Notes: generated from the letters alone by a model not told the origin. 64,000 bases of DNA from Epiperipatus broadwayi (GCA_028023455.1 JAQFVV010000556.1:188001-252000), one strand, 5' to 3'. Positions 46,765 to 60,770 are shown, counted from the stretch's first letter. Numbers and translations are program-made.

Positions 46765-46774
46765 TAATAAATAT

Positions 46775-49700
46775 CAATATAATAAAACATTGGATATGTG
46801 ACTCTACTATAACCTAATTGAATACTACTATTGTTTTATGTCTACCATAGTATGATCACATATTTCAAACTGAGCAAATCAACAAAGAAATAAATATCAG
46901 ATAACCCAAACATAAGAAATTATGATACTACAGTATAGGATAAAGTGATTATTATTTCAAGAATTTACTTATATTAATATGTATTTAAAGTTTAGTTAAA
47001 TTGGGACATCTGGATACATTTTAAGTTCATGCCTATAGATTGCTAATTTATAATGCATAGGTAGAAATCACCCATAAGACTGTTAGTCATGCAAACAAGA
47101 GAAATATCTATCTAAAATAATTATTAATAAGCAAAATAACATTTAACTTTATGTAATAAGTGCCTAATTAAATGTGTAGGTTCAAAATCCTACCTTTCTA
47201 TCTTTTAAGTCATAATGTTCTGACGTCAAGTCTCAGTACACCAAAATGGGGCTAGATTTTATTTATCAATAATAAAGGTAATTGTGTTGTGCAGCTATCT
47301 CTCTCTCTCTCCTTTTATCAAGCTTTAAACATAATAGATTCTTTAGGTTTTAAAATACTAAAAAAAAAAATTTCTGCAAATGTGTGGAAAGGTGAGAAAA
47401 ATCTTAACACAACCTTCAATACACAAAAAAATATATACAAATACAAAATATTTATATCATCAACATTAAATGCAAACTTAGACTTTTTTGAAGAAAAGAG
47501 TTAAAGTTGGAAAGAGTGGCATCAGTGTCTTTGGCAGATGATGTTTTTCCTTCATTCACGTATATTGGAAGAATTCCCATGATGGAGTTAAACCAGTAAA
47601 GCTCCTGATTTCATAGCAACTTCCCTTTTGAATCCATGAAAGCCTTTCTTTGAACCGTTCCATGTTTGTTTGGGCATCAGGCGTACCAATGGTTTGGCAA
47701 ACATCACTATTTGATGACTAGAAGAAGATACTCAGATCCTGTGACAATTGATTTAGCAAAATTGCATTATTTGGTTTTATATATATAAGAAAAGTTAGTA
47801 ATTCTATACTGGTTCTTTCAAAGTTCGCGATAGAAATAAAGAAACACTTATTTTCAGCTCGTATACATATATATATATATATATTGTAACCTAGTGTTAT
47901 TGACACTTGGTTTACTTGGCATTATTTCTGCAGGAAAACAATGCTATTCTTTAAAGAAATAAAAAGATAAAATAACAATAGTAATAATTGATTAATAAAG
48001 TATGCTATTCACTCACTTTGGCATGTTTTGGGTGAATAACTAATAGATTTAATAACTCAATGTCATTTTTAAAGAGAGAACATGAATAATTTAATTGAGA
48101 TATTAATAATTAGAGCAAATTAATATGGTATAAAAGCTAAACAGTAATTGATTTTGGATGGGTAGAGGGGGAAGTGGATGAGTGTCTTATCATAAAGCAC
48201 AATAACTTCTGGTAATAGTTTTTGTAAAAAAGAAAAAAAAATAAAGAAAAAAAAATGTTTAAAGAATTATACATCACTGATTGTTAATTTAATGTATTTA
48301 TTATTATTTTTTTTATATTGTCAAATTATTTTGTAATCCAGGTAAATAATACTAAAACTATATGATTGTAATAGGTTTTTCCTTTCTTTTGTTTATGTTA
48401 TAATCAAATGATTATTTTTCTGTAAGAGGTCGCTAAAGTAAAAAAAAAAACAACAACAAAACAAAACAACCAATTTCATAATCAAGATCTTTTTTTTTTT
48501 TTGAAAAAGATAGTCTGCTTTTAGTTTTCAAGGAAGGAACAGTGCTGAAATTTGGTAACTCAATTTTTTCATTTTATTTTGCAGAAATAAATGTAATCAA
48601 AGTAAAATTTTAATAATATAATGTGTGGCTAAATTCTTTTGATAAGATATCCTGATTTTCTTTGCCATCTACCTATTTAAAGACCTTTTATACTTAAAAA
48701 TTTATTGTCTCACGCTAAAGTTAAAAATGACAGAATTAACTAAAAGAGTCACGAAAAATTATATTATATCTAAATTAAGGAAAAGAAGCGATTTCCAAGA
48801 AAAGATTAATTATTTATTAACTTTATGTCATTTATTGATATTTTCTTGGTATAGAAAGAAAAAAAAAATTGAAAGAAATATTTTGAAACCAAGGAAAATC
48901 AACTAGAAACATTTTCACGCTCTTTCTCAATATTGTCCGCCTTTACAAGTAATGTAGTTACATACGTTAAAATATGTTTTATTCACCAAGAATTGTCTGG
49001 AAATAATAATAATGATAAATAAGATTAAATTATGCACCTGTATATTTTTTTTTTTTTAAAAAAAAATATAAACTTTCTCAGAGTAAATATAGGAAAAGTT
49101 ATATAGGGGCATTCTTACGGAGAAGTTACTGTTAAAAAAAATAATTTATAATTCCTAAAGTATGAACAAAACCAAATATCTTAGTGACTTAATGATAAAA
49201 ATAAATGATATATTATATTATACATCAGTTGGAATTATTAAAACTTCCTGTACACGTAAATTGACTGCAGTTATTATCATAATAATCTCTCGGAAAATTG
49301 CGCATTTTCGTCCATAAGTAAGCTAGCTAATAAGTATACGTATCGTCAATAAAAAAAATATTGTGTATGTTTATCGTCTATAGTCAAATATTCGTCTATG
49401 TTAGAAGTCTATTTTTTTTTCTTGGATCCCAAAGTTGTAGTAGTTTAATTCAAGTAAGAATTAATCTTCAATTCTGCTATATGTTTCTTTACCTAATTTA
49501 TTAAATGCACAAAATAAGAGAAAACTTTTATTTAAAGGAAATAATACCATGCGTTTATTGTTTTTAAACTTGCTTCGTGAAATACGGCTGGATAAAGCTC
49601 TTCACCTGGACCAATTGCTCAACAGAAAAACATTTTCTAATGAGAGAGTATGCACTTGTTAATTAATGATTGTTTAAAACTAAGTTATAAATGATATGTA

Positions 49701-52391
49701 TTTTTGTTATATCACATAGGTTAAAGTCTGTATGGTCAAGTGATATTTAATAGCCTTGTAATGACAAAGGTATGTTTTAATATAATTATTATAGGTTAAG
49801 TTGATATTTAACACGAAAGAAAAAAATCTATAAAATATGTTTTAATTATTACATACAATTGTAGGTAGAAATTTTGTATGTTAGATACGTAAAAGAAAAA
49901 TATTTAGATATTTAAGGGGTAAAATAAATATTGAAAATTATCAGAAGTAACTAAAAAAAAAAAATGCTATAACAAAATATTTCTTGTTAAAGTTTTGAAA
50001 CGAATTTATACTGTATTAATTGAGGAATTTATTCCTAATTATTCTTAAATAACACATCCACTTTATTTAGTTTAAGATAGTATGCTACCAACTATTTTGA
50101 ATGTTCCTTTATTAAAATTAAAATTATTATACTTTTATTCTATGATGTCCATTGATTTCAGATGTTGATCAAAGTATACCCGATAACATAAGTTTATTAT
50201 AATCAGTGTATTTACTTATCCTGTCCAGATATAGCATTGGTATATGCTTAATATTCGCATAGGTAATAATTATAATGTATTTATTTTGTGGGATGAAAAA
50301 TGATCTTCCCAAAAGCTTTGTTTTCCATGAGAGGAAGATTTTAAATATAATGTTCGGGTATGTTTATAGCCCAAGTGATAGATTCTCATAGATAGGACGA
50401 TCAAGAATTTATCTAGCATTTAGTATGCTTCATTCGTTTAAATCCCAGGAGAGGATTGTATTTGGTGTGTGTTCGTTGTATGCCCAAGTAAGAGGCAAGA
50501 AACCACCAAAATATTTTAATGTAGTAGATTACTTTACAGACCTTCGTGGTTATTCCATATTCCTCATGTGAAAATAAAGATAGCTCCACTATGGAAGGTG
50601 TTGATTATTGTGCTTAATTTTGAAAGTTCGGGCAAGATAAAGGTTATATTGGAGGTGTTAGTTCCTCAAGATCCACTTTAGTATAAATAGTGCGTTAGTA
50701 ACTAGGATCAATATCTGTATTGTGCTGCTAAATATTGCTAGTATTTGACAAGTAAATCAATGGAGAAAGTAATTAAAATTGCGTAATTTAAAATGCTTAT
50801 TTACTGAAGGAATATTCAAATGCAATATTTAATTCTGGTTAGTAATTAAATAATACTCATATTTAAAATTATACGTATGAATAAAATTTGTATCATAACT
50901 TAAGTTAGCATTAAGTTAAATGTAAGATGGTAAGTGTAACTTCTGATAACTGGCCTATAATTAGAATAGGTTATCCCATTAAAGACCATAAATAAAGTAA
51001 ATGTATTAGAAATACATTTAATATTTTGCGTATTGCATATGATGGGATTAATCATTTAAAAAAAAAAAAAAATAGTTAGTCAATAATTTTGAATAAAAGC
51101 TTCTACAAGGTTACCAAAATTTAATAAACAATGTATTGGTAATGAAATGTACTTTTAGTTAATCAATCCATATGATTGCATACAGGAGAAGTAGTAATCT
51201 CTAGTCCATAACCAAAAGAGTATACAGATTAATGTCAGTTATATTTTATATTTTTGTATTACTATGGGATTATTGAATAAATGTTCATATATTTTTTTTT
51301 TTGTGATAATAATAAATTATAGTCTTGTTAAAATTTGTTGTAGATTCATTTTTTTGTTTTTATATGCTAAATATAAGTGTTTGCACAATATTTGCAAAAC
51401 CTTTTCTTGAGTCCGAAATCATTCCAAATTCTTAAAAACTTAATATACCAGATAAATAAAGTTAAGCAGATCGGAATATGTCATTATATTTTAGTTTAAT
51501 GATAATTATTTATGGAGTTGAAAACTTAAGACTAAACATTCACCTTTGTATAAAAAAAAAAAAATGAATTTATTCCCAAACCATTAACTTTGGTGTCACA
51601 TTATTCCATTCCCATTTAGTTAAATTGTCTAAGTAATAAATCTTAGTTATATTATTGTGTTGTCATGGATGATGGAAGGACACAAAAAAGCACCCTTGTC
51701 TTTTTATTATTCTGACAGATTCTAAAAAAAAAAAAAAAAGGGCTGTGTTATTCAAAATTATACGTCATTATTGAATACAATTATCATCTCTTTAAATAAT
51801 ATAGCAGTTGATATGAGAGATGAAGACACATTGAATTTAAGTAAAATAAATGTTTCCTATAGCCGACCATAATGCCAGTCATATGCGACAACACAATACT
51901 GCCGAGCATTTCCTTACATGAAACAAAGAAACCTGAGATTAATATTATTATAATTATTCTTTAAATTAAGAAGTGATCAATTATTGTTGTTATTACAATC
52001 GTGACATGGCTTAAGAGAATTGAATGTACAATTGTATTATATGAAAAGTATTTTAGATCGTATTGGAAACTTAATGGATATGTTGCTTTATTTTGGGTTG
52101 CCTTAACAACAAGTGCAAATAAACTAAACTAATAAATATATTGGGTTAGAATATATATATACAATGTGTTATAAATAAACTTTATAAGAAATGCCATCTG
52201 ATAATTTTCAACTTCTATCTTATATTTTAATTAGTTTGCTTTTTAAGAGCTTTATAGAAATTGTGTGATCTTTATAGCTTATAAACGTTTATAAATTTTC
52301 TTAAATTTTAGTTAGAAGGAAAGTTTATAAAACCTTAAATAAATAATGCATTTTTCTTTTTTTATATATTGGATCTTACCAAATACGTTAT
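46775..52391. other. Long AT-rich stretch, no gene recognised
   Basis: Contents include (TC)n at 47302-47313, (AT)n at 47867-47885 beside TTGTAACCTAG (the same ATATTGTAAC junction seen at 38320-38333), and many poly-A/T tracts (48225-48258, 49045-49066, 51056-51072, 51725-51740). A less AT-rich block at 47510-47745 has short open pieces on the minus strand but no recognised protein. Confidence 0.35.
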
Positions 52392-53050
52392 AATATTTTT
52401 ATAAAGCGCAGACGGTATTGAAAATTAAATTGAGAGAGTGCAAAATGCTCAAGTGCTTGTGACTATTAGTAACCAATCAGATCTTAAGCGCTGGGACAGA
52501 GAATTTAACAAGAAAAGAGTGGTTCCCACTCTCTTCTTTACTTGTCTTTCTATATATCCAAGCCAGTCCAAAGTATTTATGTCTGAGAGCATGAACCTTA
52601 AATATCATCACACTTAATTGACTGAGTTCAAATTATAAACATACAGCATGAAATCTTTCAATTTACTGACTAATAGTCACAAGCGCTTGAGAAGTTTGCA
52701 CTCTCTTAATTTAATTTTCAATACCGTCTGCGCTTTATAAAAAATATTATTTATATATATTGCTGCAAAGTTATAACATCGAAAAACTACTGCGTAGTAA
52801 ATCGAAAGATTTCACGCTGTATGTTTATAATTTGAACTCAGTCAATTAAGTATGATGATATTTAAGATTCAGACTCTCAGACATAAGTATTTTGGACTGG
52901 CTTGGATATATAGAAAGACAAGTAAAGAAGAGAGTGGGAACCACTCTTTTCTTGTTAAATTCTCTGTCCCAGTGCTTAAGATCTGATTGGTTACTAATAG
53001 TCACAAGCGCTTGAGAAGTTTGCACTGTCTCAATTTAATTTTCGAATATG
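52392..53050. mobile_element. Complex foldback element
   Basis: Region 52400-52680 recurs in inverse orientation at 52800-53050. Inside the left half a complete small element is bounded by inverted copies of TTTATAAAGCGCAGACGGTA (52389 and the inverse ending near 52741). The block AGTCACAAGCGCTTGAGAAG occurs twice on the plus strand (52676, 52999) and in a variant inverse form at 52440-52470. No protein and no hammerhead core were found. It resembles a MITE that duplicated head to head. Confidence 0.65.
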
Positions 53051-53384
53051 TTAATATATAATGCAATTTTCCAAGTTCTTTCTCATCAACAGTTTTAAAA
53101 ATAGATAAAATAGAATCATGATATATTATAAAAATAATGTTCTTATTCAAAATTTTACTTTCAGTCGGATTCCATTTCTATAAACCTTGTCGTCCAGTTG
53201 TTCTCGTTCTATATCAACAAAACTTATAATTTTTCTTCACTCTTTCCAGGCATTTGGTTACTACCATGTGACTTGATTTGACGTCAGCTCATTATTATTA
53301 TTTTTTTCAAATCACCATTGTAAACTATTGAATTTCATGTACTGAAAAAGTTTAAGTGTTTGTTTCAAGTATATATGTATTATA

Positions 53385-53770
53385 ATGGTTGTAGTGGAAT
53401 TAGAATCTTACCATATTTGCCGTACAGGGTGCCACCAGGCCATTTGAACCTGGAATATTTATATAGTAGGCAGATAAGCATTGTTATAAAGATTCAACTT
53501 TGTTTTATTATAATTATATATTGACCGTTAGCCCAAGGCGCTAGCTCTAGGAGTGGCTGAGATATAAAGAAAAAGATTTACATTTTTAAAATATATTTTT
53601 AATATCAAAAATAAATAAAATAAGCCACTGCCAATAATATTATGCAAAAATATTTATTATAACACATATATAAAATTGAATTGAAGGAATAAACATTATT
53701 TAGTTTAGTTTGTATATTTATCATATTTAAAATTAAGTTAAGTTTACACAGATGGAGATTTTTATTTATA
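53385..53770 (-). repeat. SINE-like dispersed repeat, second copy
   Basis: Reverse-oriented relative of 1465-1921. Shared landmarks on the minus strand: GGTTCAAATGGCC (B-box-like), TATCTGCCTACTATATAA, GGGCTAACGGTC, GGCAGTGGCTTATTTTATTT and AAGTTTACACAGAT/AGTTCGCACAGAT. A weak AT tail lies at the lower coordinate end. Confidence 0.5.
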
Positions 53771-56027
53771 CATTTTAATCCATGCAGCTATTTACATCTA
53801 AGTTTAAATTTTAAGGTTTAATATTTTAAAACTAAATGAGCATGTACATATATACATATATGCAACACAACCGTCCACAAATTATTCTAGTTCAATTATT
53901 ATTAATTGGAATGCATAAAAAAGGTTATACTCTTTTTGAATTCTTTAGGGCACTCATCATGAAGTGTCACATTCACAAATAATAAACTTATAGGGGAGGC
54001 TTAGGCAAATACATGAAGACACTAAACATAAGGTGTCATATTTACCGATAGATGCCAAGTGTGGAGGTGTGTGCATACATAATACATAACATCATTTAAT
54101 CTAACTAACAATTATACTTATTAATTATAAGAAATAAATTAATAGAAAGGACTGTTTTATGACTACATTTAAAATATTAATAATTAATTTAACCTTCCAT
54201 GTTGGTCAGATAAGAGTTCATGATTTAAACTTGGTTAGGTCTTAATTGTTTAAGATATGATTTAAAGTTCATTTAGTAAAAATTCTATTATAATTAGAGT
54301 TCATAATTTATTGTTTATACATTACATTTGAGGAGCTTCTGGTTTCTTGTTCCAGTTGGTGTGAAATCTTTTATTATTCATACTTTCTGTTTATGCCATA
54401 GTTATCAATTTGGAGGTAGTTTTAGCTGGTTCAATCCTGGAACTATTTTATTGCAGTACCCATTTGATTTGGGGTCTGCAATAGTGCCATTCATATTTCA
54501 ACAGTCTCTTCATTTGAAAACAGCAAGAGGGTGAAAAGTGCGTCTTTTCCCCCTCCTCAAAAATCAAGCTGGAACTGTTCTTAATTTGAATTTTCTCTTT
54601 TTATATTCCTGCTTCAGATTCACTGACCATGGATTCCTGTTCCAATGGTTTTTATTAGTGACCAAATGTTGGTTGATTTTCCACAAGTGGGTAATGCAAT
54701 CTTTTTTAAATTTTTTATATCTCTTATCTGATCTTTAATTATAATTTTTCCCCAAGGGCTCATTTACTTTAGATTAATTAAAAACAACAATCATTTCCAT
54801 CTTGAGTTTTAACACAATAGAAAGTAATTTAATTATTGTACATTCTTAAAGATATATTTTTATCTTTAAATCTTTTAAGTTTTTGCTTAAAATTTAGTTT
54901 TAAAATACTTTTTTTTAAATAGTTTTATTTTAATAATTTTCCATCCGTGCGATTTATATATATATATGTTTTTGCAAGTTTTTAATTTTCAATTTTTAAT
55001 TCTTACTTTTATTTAATAACCTAATTTGAGAACATTTATACTTTAATTTTCTTTTTTAAAAATAATGTAACAGCATGTGTGCCCGTTACAGTATGTTTGA
55101 AGATATTTTACTTCATATATTGTGCATTGGAATATTTGTTATTATTTATTTTTTAATTTTTTAAAATTTATTTTTAAAATTTATTTTATAAAATAAATAA
55201 ATAAATAAATTCCCGCCTGTATGTGTAGTATGTGCCTCTGGATATACTTAAAATTGACTAATGTTTTTTGAATTCTGGGTGCCTATCTAAACTTTATATA
55301 ATCCTAGCCGATTGTTCTAAAACATATCTGTTAGTTATATTTACAAGGATTGTGTATCACCTTACAATATATATATAAAAAAATGAGTTTACTTTTATGT
55401 AATGATCTCCCTTTCTGGTGAACTATTACTCCCTAGTCCCTCTCCACTGACATTAATCATGTTCATGGTTTGACATCACAAGTTCAGTCTTGAGAAGGGA
55501 TGTTTTGAGTTAGTGTGTGTGTTGATAAAACATCTCTTGTCAGTTTCGTGTGTAATCACTTTATGTTCATTTCTGTTTTGGTGAAAAAATTCACCCATAT
55601 TAATTTATAAACATGAGTGAAAAATGAAAAAAAAGCTGGGTTGATGCAGACAAAAAGAAATCAAGGTCCCATAATCTCCATACGATCGAGACCAAGATAG
55701 CAAATGTTTTGCTTCAATCGATCATTTGTATAATTTAAGCCAGTCGACAATACATTCAATTATGAAAACAAGAACAAAATTAAGGAATATTTTAAAATTC
55801 ATGCACTGTCAATTATTATGCTTTAAAACTTTTTAATATTATTTGTCTAAATTTTATACGATTTTGTCGAGCATGTCTATATCCTTTATTTAGCATCATT
55901 TTTTTTTTGCAATTAAATGAAAAAATTTAGATAAAAAATATTTTTAAAGTATAAAAATTTATTATATATTAAGAATTCTTTAAACTTTTTTTTAAAAAAA
56001 TAGAAAGGTAATATTTAGCAGAAATAT
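53771..56027. other. AT-rich sequence, no gene recognised
   Basis: Two adjacent plus frames at 54328-54534 and 54538-54738 encode hydrophobic Phe/Leu-rich peptides without family signature and probably reflect T-rich DNA. (AT)n at 54956-54967 and (AAAT)n at 55187-55210. Confidence 0.35.
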
Positions 56028-56632
56028 ATAGCTCTCTACAGCTATTCACTCCATGTTATGCAACCAATTCACATAACCACATACATATGAAAAAGATAAA
56101 TGATCTCCAATGTATGTATTTTCTGCTGAACCAGCACTCATCACTTGTTCCAGATCACCATCTACCACACATATATACAATCAGCATTCATTTTATATTA
56201 AGGAGCAAATTTTCAAACTTTAATGGACAAACTTCAATCTTCTTTACCCTCCAACTCTTCAGCCATCCATATCATTGAAAATCTGAGAATGGAACACTCA
56301 AAGTCCCTATTGATGTAAATATTATTGCTATGTTGACTTTAAGTCATCAGCAGGGACTTTGAGTGTTTCCGTCCTCAGATTTTCAATGATATGGATGGCT
56401 GAAGAGTTGGAGGGTGGAAAATATTGAAGCTTGTTCATTAAAGTTTAAAGATTTTCTACCTTAATATAAACTAAGCACTGATTTATATGTGTGTGGCAGA
56501 TGGTGATCTTGATCAATTGATGAGCACTGGTTCAGCATGAAATACTTATATTGGAGATCATTTATCCTTTTCACCTTAAAGTGGTCATGTGTATCGGTTA
56601 TAAAATGGAGTGGATAGCTATAGGGAGTTTGA
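56028..56632. mobile_element. Foldback element, about 270 bp arms
   Basis: Arms 56028-56302 and 56357-56632 are inverted copies (for example ATCCATATCATTGAAAATCT on the left and its inverse AGATTTTCAATGATATGGAT on the right), separated by about 54 bp. The centre on the minus strand has CTGAGGACGGAAACACTC and CTGATGACTT, reminiscent of Penelope-type hammerhead boxes, but stem II and a cleavage triplet are absent. Related to the other foldbacks by structure only. No target-site duplication seen. Confidence 0.7.
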
Positions 56633-57560
56633 AAATCTGAATTCAACTTCCTTCTAATTACGTTAAGTTTAGTATAGATAATATACATGTATTTAAATAT
56701 TATATTATACACATGTATTTTAAAAACCCTTGTTGATGTTTTTTTACATTGCTATACTTCTATGCACTTTAACTTTCATACACATTTCAAAAATCAATTA
56801 AGTACAAAAGTAGATGATTGCCTGTGTAAGATAAAACTATGAACAAATAAAACCTCATATAACCACATTACTTTCACAATATTATTACATTTATTTTTTT
56901 GTTCTTTATTTATTTAAGAGTGTAATATCTATGTGATAGTCATAAATAAGTCAAAATTGAATATAGTAATCTACTTGCTATTGGAGAATATTGAATCTTT
57001 TATTTTTATTATTATTACTAATTAATAAAATTGCATTAATTAATGTTTTGAATTATTATAGTAAAGTTATTTAAATACTAGATTAAATATTTTATCTTTT
57101 GCTTTTGTACAGATGTTCAGAAGGGTCTTTTGCTACTTAATTAGCTAATACCAATTAATAATAAAATTTGTGTGTGTGTGGATTCTATATAATTGTTTAT
57201 TTAAATTGCAAAGATGATGCCTAAAGAATAAGAATTATATTATTAAATAATAGCTGTAGCAATATTAAGAGTCATTTTAAAGTTTGCATACTTAATTTTT
57301 GTAATACTTGTCTATTTTATTTATAATAAGTACACTCCCAGTTCTAAAGAGCCCTGAACTGAATTTCTTATCTTAAAGATCTCAGCCTACATTTATATAG
57401 CATTACTACGTCTTTTGACTAACAGAATATATATATATTTCAAGATTGTCATGTTTTTAATAAATTCAATACAAGAAATGATCATTAATTACTGAGATTT
57501 AAGATACATGTTAAGGCAAAACTAGAGAGAGAAAAACGAATTTAAATTAGAACTTTAAAA
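56633..57560. other. AT-rich spacer
   Basis: No gene recognised. Short (TG) run at 57170-57180 and (AT)n at 57428-57438. Confidence 0.35.
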
Positions 57561-57579
57561 TCATTTTCAAATATTAACA

Positions 57580-58560
57580 GATTTTGAACATGATTCAGAT
57601 TTACACAAAATCAATAGAAAGGTAATTGATACACTTTTAAAAATTACAACAAAGATAGTTGGTACAAAAAAGCAGCAATTAACCAGTAAAATTTCTGCTG
57701 AGACGACAATTTTTAGAAAAAAGGAATATGAAAATATATAAAAATGATGCATTAAGAAGATTGAATATCAAATTTTCTAAAATGGTGCAAAAAGAGTTGA
57801 TAATAATATAAGAAAGTATAATTGTGAACTAATAATAAAAATTATAGAAGAGAATAGAAGTCTCAAGAGTGTAAAACAACATCTTGGTATTGGTAGGAAA
57901 CTTATTTCTGCAATAAGAAAAAAGATGGAACTATTACTAAAAATTAGAGCTGACATCATGAAATGTGTAGAAGAGTTTTTATAATCATATAGAACAAGGA
58001 AAGATGCCTTTTACAACTATTATATCTTTTGAATTGTCCAGGATTTTAAATCAAGAAGTAAAACATGCAATTAAACCTATGAAGAAGGGGAAAGTTCAAG
58101 GTAATGATAGAATTATATTTGACTTTTTAAAAGAAGCAGGTAAGAAAATAGAAAAACTTTTGGCAAATTTATATACCAAATATATATATAATAAAGTGTA
58201 GCAGATGATTGGAAGAATGCAGTATTAAAATATTTAAAAAAGGTGATAAAGAAGATATTAGAAATTATAGACCTATCAATCTTTTATCGATTCTATATAA
58301 ATTTTTTACCAAAATTATTACAGCTCATCTGCTGTTAAAATTGAATTTAATCAATCAAAAGAACAAGCTGGATTTGGATCCATTTATATATTGAGAGAAG
58401 TTATGGAAAGAACCAATGAATATGAGTTGCCAATATGCTATGAAAAGACATTTGATTCTTTAAGTATTTCTTCAGTGATTAAAGTATTGGGTTATCAGGA
58501 TATAGACCCAGAATTCTGAAGAATATTTATAAAAATACAATAGCATCAACTGGATTATCT
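57580..58560 (+). pseudogene. RTE-type LINE reverse transcriptase, N-terminal part
   Basis: Broken plus-strand frames give successive RT segments: IVGTKKQQLTSKIS, RKYNCELIIKIIEENRSLK (57810-57870), EVKHAIKPMKKGKVQGNDRI (58050-58110, the K-x-G-K-x-x-G-x-D motif), [20 protein letters not shown] then LYKFFTKII (58228-58320, NYRPI motif) and ICYEKTFDSLSISSVI (58432-58480, motif A with the Asp replaced by Tyr-Glu context). Stops and shifts throughout. The pattern is that of the RTE clade (SPKLF-type RT). The sequence after 58560 diverges; the next RT segments appear at 61870. Confidence 0.7.
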
Positions 58561-60770
58561 TTTATTAGTGGGCACCCCTAGACTGCTAGCCTAGAATATT
58601 TATAATTTGCTGATAAGGATATCCAAGTAGATGCCTTTCATAATTGTTCTCATATATAGATTAATCATTATTGCTAGATCACGGAGACTAGAGATTCTTG
58701 GTAAAATAAACAATTGGCTGGGCGGACAACAGTAAACAATTAACAACAATATTTATTAACAAAATAAAAAGCTTACATTAGTAGTAAGGTTTAAACTAGA
58801 GTTAGTTCACATTTATAATAAAATTGATTATAAACTTTTTTAAAAGAAATAGACAATGTATTTGACAGTTGATTGTCCCTATTATCCTTGCTCTCAATGT
58901 TATCTTTAGTTTATTAATAATCTTTGAATTTTAGAGAGACATGAGTATCTATAGATGTGCACATGGATGTATTTGCTATAATATTAATCTATAATCAAAA
59001 ATCAGTAGGCTTAATTACTAGACAGATTCACATGTGCTGACATTATTAAACAATCTTATATGCAGTACACAAGATCCAAACCATGGAAAGAAATGTATAA
59101 ATAGCGATAATAAAAAGGCCTTTAAGTAACCCAAGTTAATTAGCAAAATATATAAAAATCTGGGAAGAAGCACTTTACCCAAGGCAAACATCAATAAGTA
59201 CTGTAATTTCAAGTGGCAAACATATAAAAATAATGGTGCTGATATAGTATGCGCTCAGCAGCCATTTTAAAACACCCAAAAACACTGCGGGCACATGCAA
59301 TCAATAAATCAAAGGCTGAACATATAATAAAACTTTGCATGGTATCTATTGGATTATTTGATATAGGCTTGCACTCACATAAGCAAAACTTTCTCATTTC
59401 TCTGTTATTTTCAGACATGTATGACATAAATAACAATAAAAAAAACTACCATTAATTTAAATAGTTTCACAATTATATATAAAAAACATATACATACATC
59501 TATATACATCATGTACAAATAGAAATGATTTTAAATTTTCAAGGCATTTATTATAAAATGTACTAAAAAAATATCAATCTAGATTTTTTTTCTTTTTTAA
59601 ACTACATTTTTTATATATTTTTTTGCTAAGGAAAATCTAGATTCTCTAAAACAATTGCAAAAGTGAAGGGGGAATAATCTTGTTCTCAGATTCTTTTAAA
59701 TAACTTTCTATTAACTTTAGAGTAAAAAATACTTTTAGAAAAACTATTATGGGCTATAAAATTAATTATCACCTGTCAAATATAAAAGAAATCAAAGGGT
59801 TTTAAATAAATCATTACTCAAGCAATTCTAACGTGCAAAAAAATAGAAACAAATAAAAATTTACACTCTTATGTTTTTAAAAAATAAAATAGAAACAAAT
59901 ATAAAAGTACACTCTTATGTATATCACTGGTTTATTGGTATAACTCAATAATAATAGTTCATTTAAAGGTTTTACCTTAAATCATAATGAAGTTGATATA
60001 TGGCTATTACTTTCAGTACAAATGGTGTATATAAATGTGTGTTATGCCTGACATATCGATCTTATTTCTGGAGTCTTTTTTTTCCATTGTGAGGAGAAGA
60101 GCATTGCTTTGTTGTCTCCATGATGTCTGTAATTGGCTGGTTTTATTATTTAACAGACAAAATCAGAACGTGCTTACTACAGGTTAATATTGGAGAGTAG
60201 GATTCATTCCTGGTGTTTTAGCAACACACCTTTATAAACATGGATGCTGGAGCAAGTTCTGAATTTGTGCTCAGGATGGGCATAGGTAAATATGACAGAA
60301 TCAATAATAAATAAGCTGAATTAGCAGAAACAAGCAAAATCATATTACAAGCAAAATAATAAACAGAAATCAGCTGAATCCAGTAGAATAAATTATACTT
60401 TCTAGCTGGGTTTTTTTAAGACCTTAGTTCATTATATAACCCAGTCAAGAATTTCAGGAAAAAACAATGATTAGGATTTTTAACTCAGATAAGTCAGAAA
60501 ATTAAGGATTTTCAAATTTATAATTACTTTAATCTGAAATTTTAAAAATAGCAAAACTTAAAATCAGAACATTACATAATAAAGAAAAATATATATTTCA
60601 TCAAGAGTGTTAATTAATAAAAACTGATTAGAATTGATGAAAAAAAAACATTTTAAGATTAAGTATTGTTTCTGAAATATATAAAAAAATATGTTAACAA
60701 AAGGTAATAAATTTGGCTTTAAAGTACATAAACTGAACTAACCTTAAAATATTCTTTCTCTATTAATGTG
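58561..60770. other. AT-rich sequence between RTE halves
   Basis: No recognised gene. Opposed 64-75 codon frames at 59018-59455 match nothing. A hairpin at 59579-59643 (AATCTAGATTTT / AAAATCTAGATT) and a direct repeat around 59850 and 59900 (AATAGAAACAAATA, TACACTCTTATGT) are the only structures noted. Confidence 0.35.

Noticed and set aside
56300-56400. Complete hammerhead at the centre of the third foldback
   Set aside because: CTGAGGA and GAAAC are adjacent with no stem II, and no GTC or other NUH triplet is in position; kept only as a possible relic.
57567-57959. Two minus-strand frames of about 60 codons as genes
   Set aside because: They are antisense to the RTE reverse transcriptase remnant.
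59018-59455. Overlapping opposed frames as a possible gene
   Set aside because: No recognisable motif on either strand and no codon-usage difference from the surroundings.
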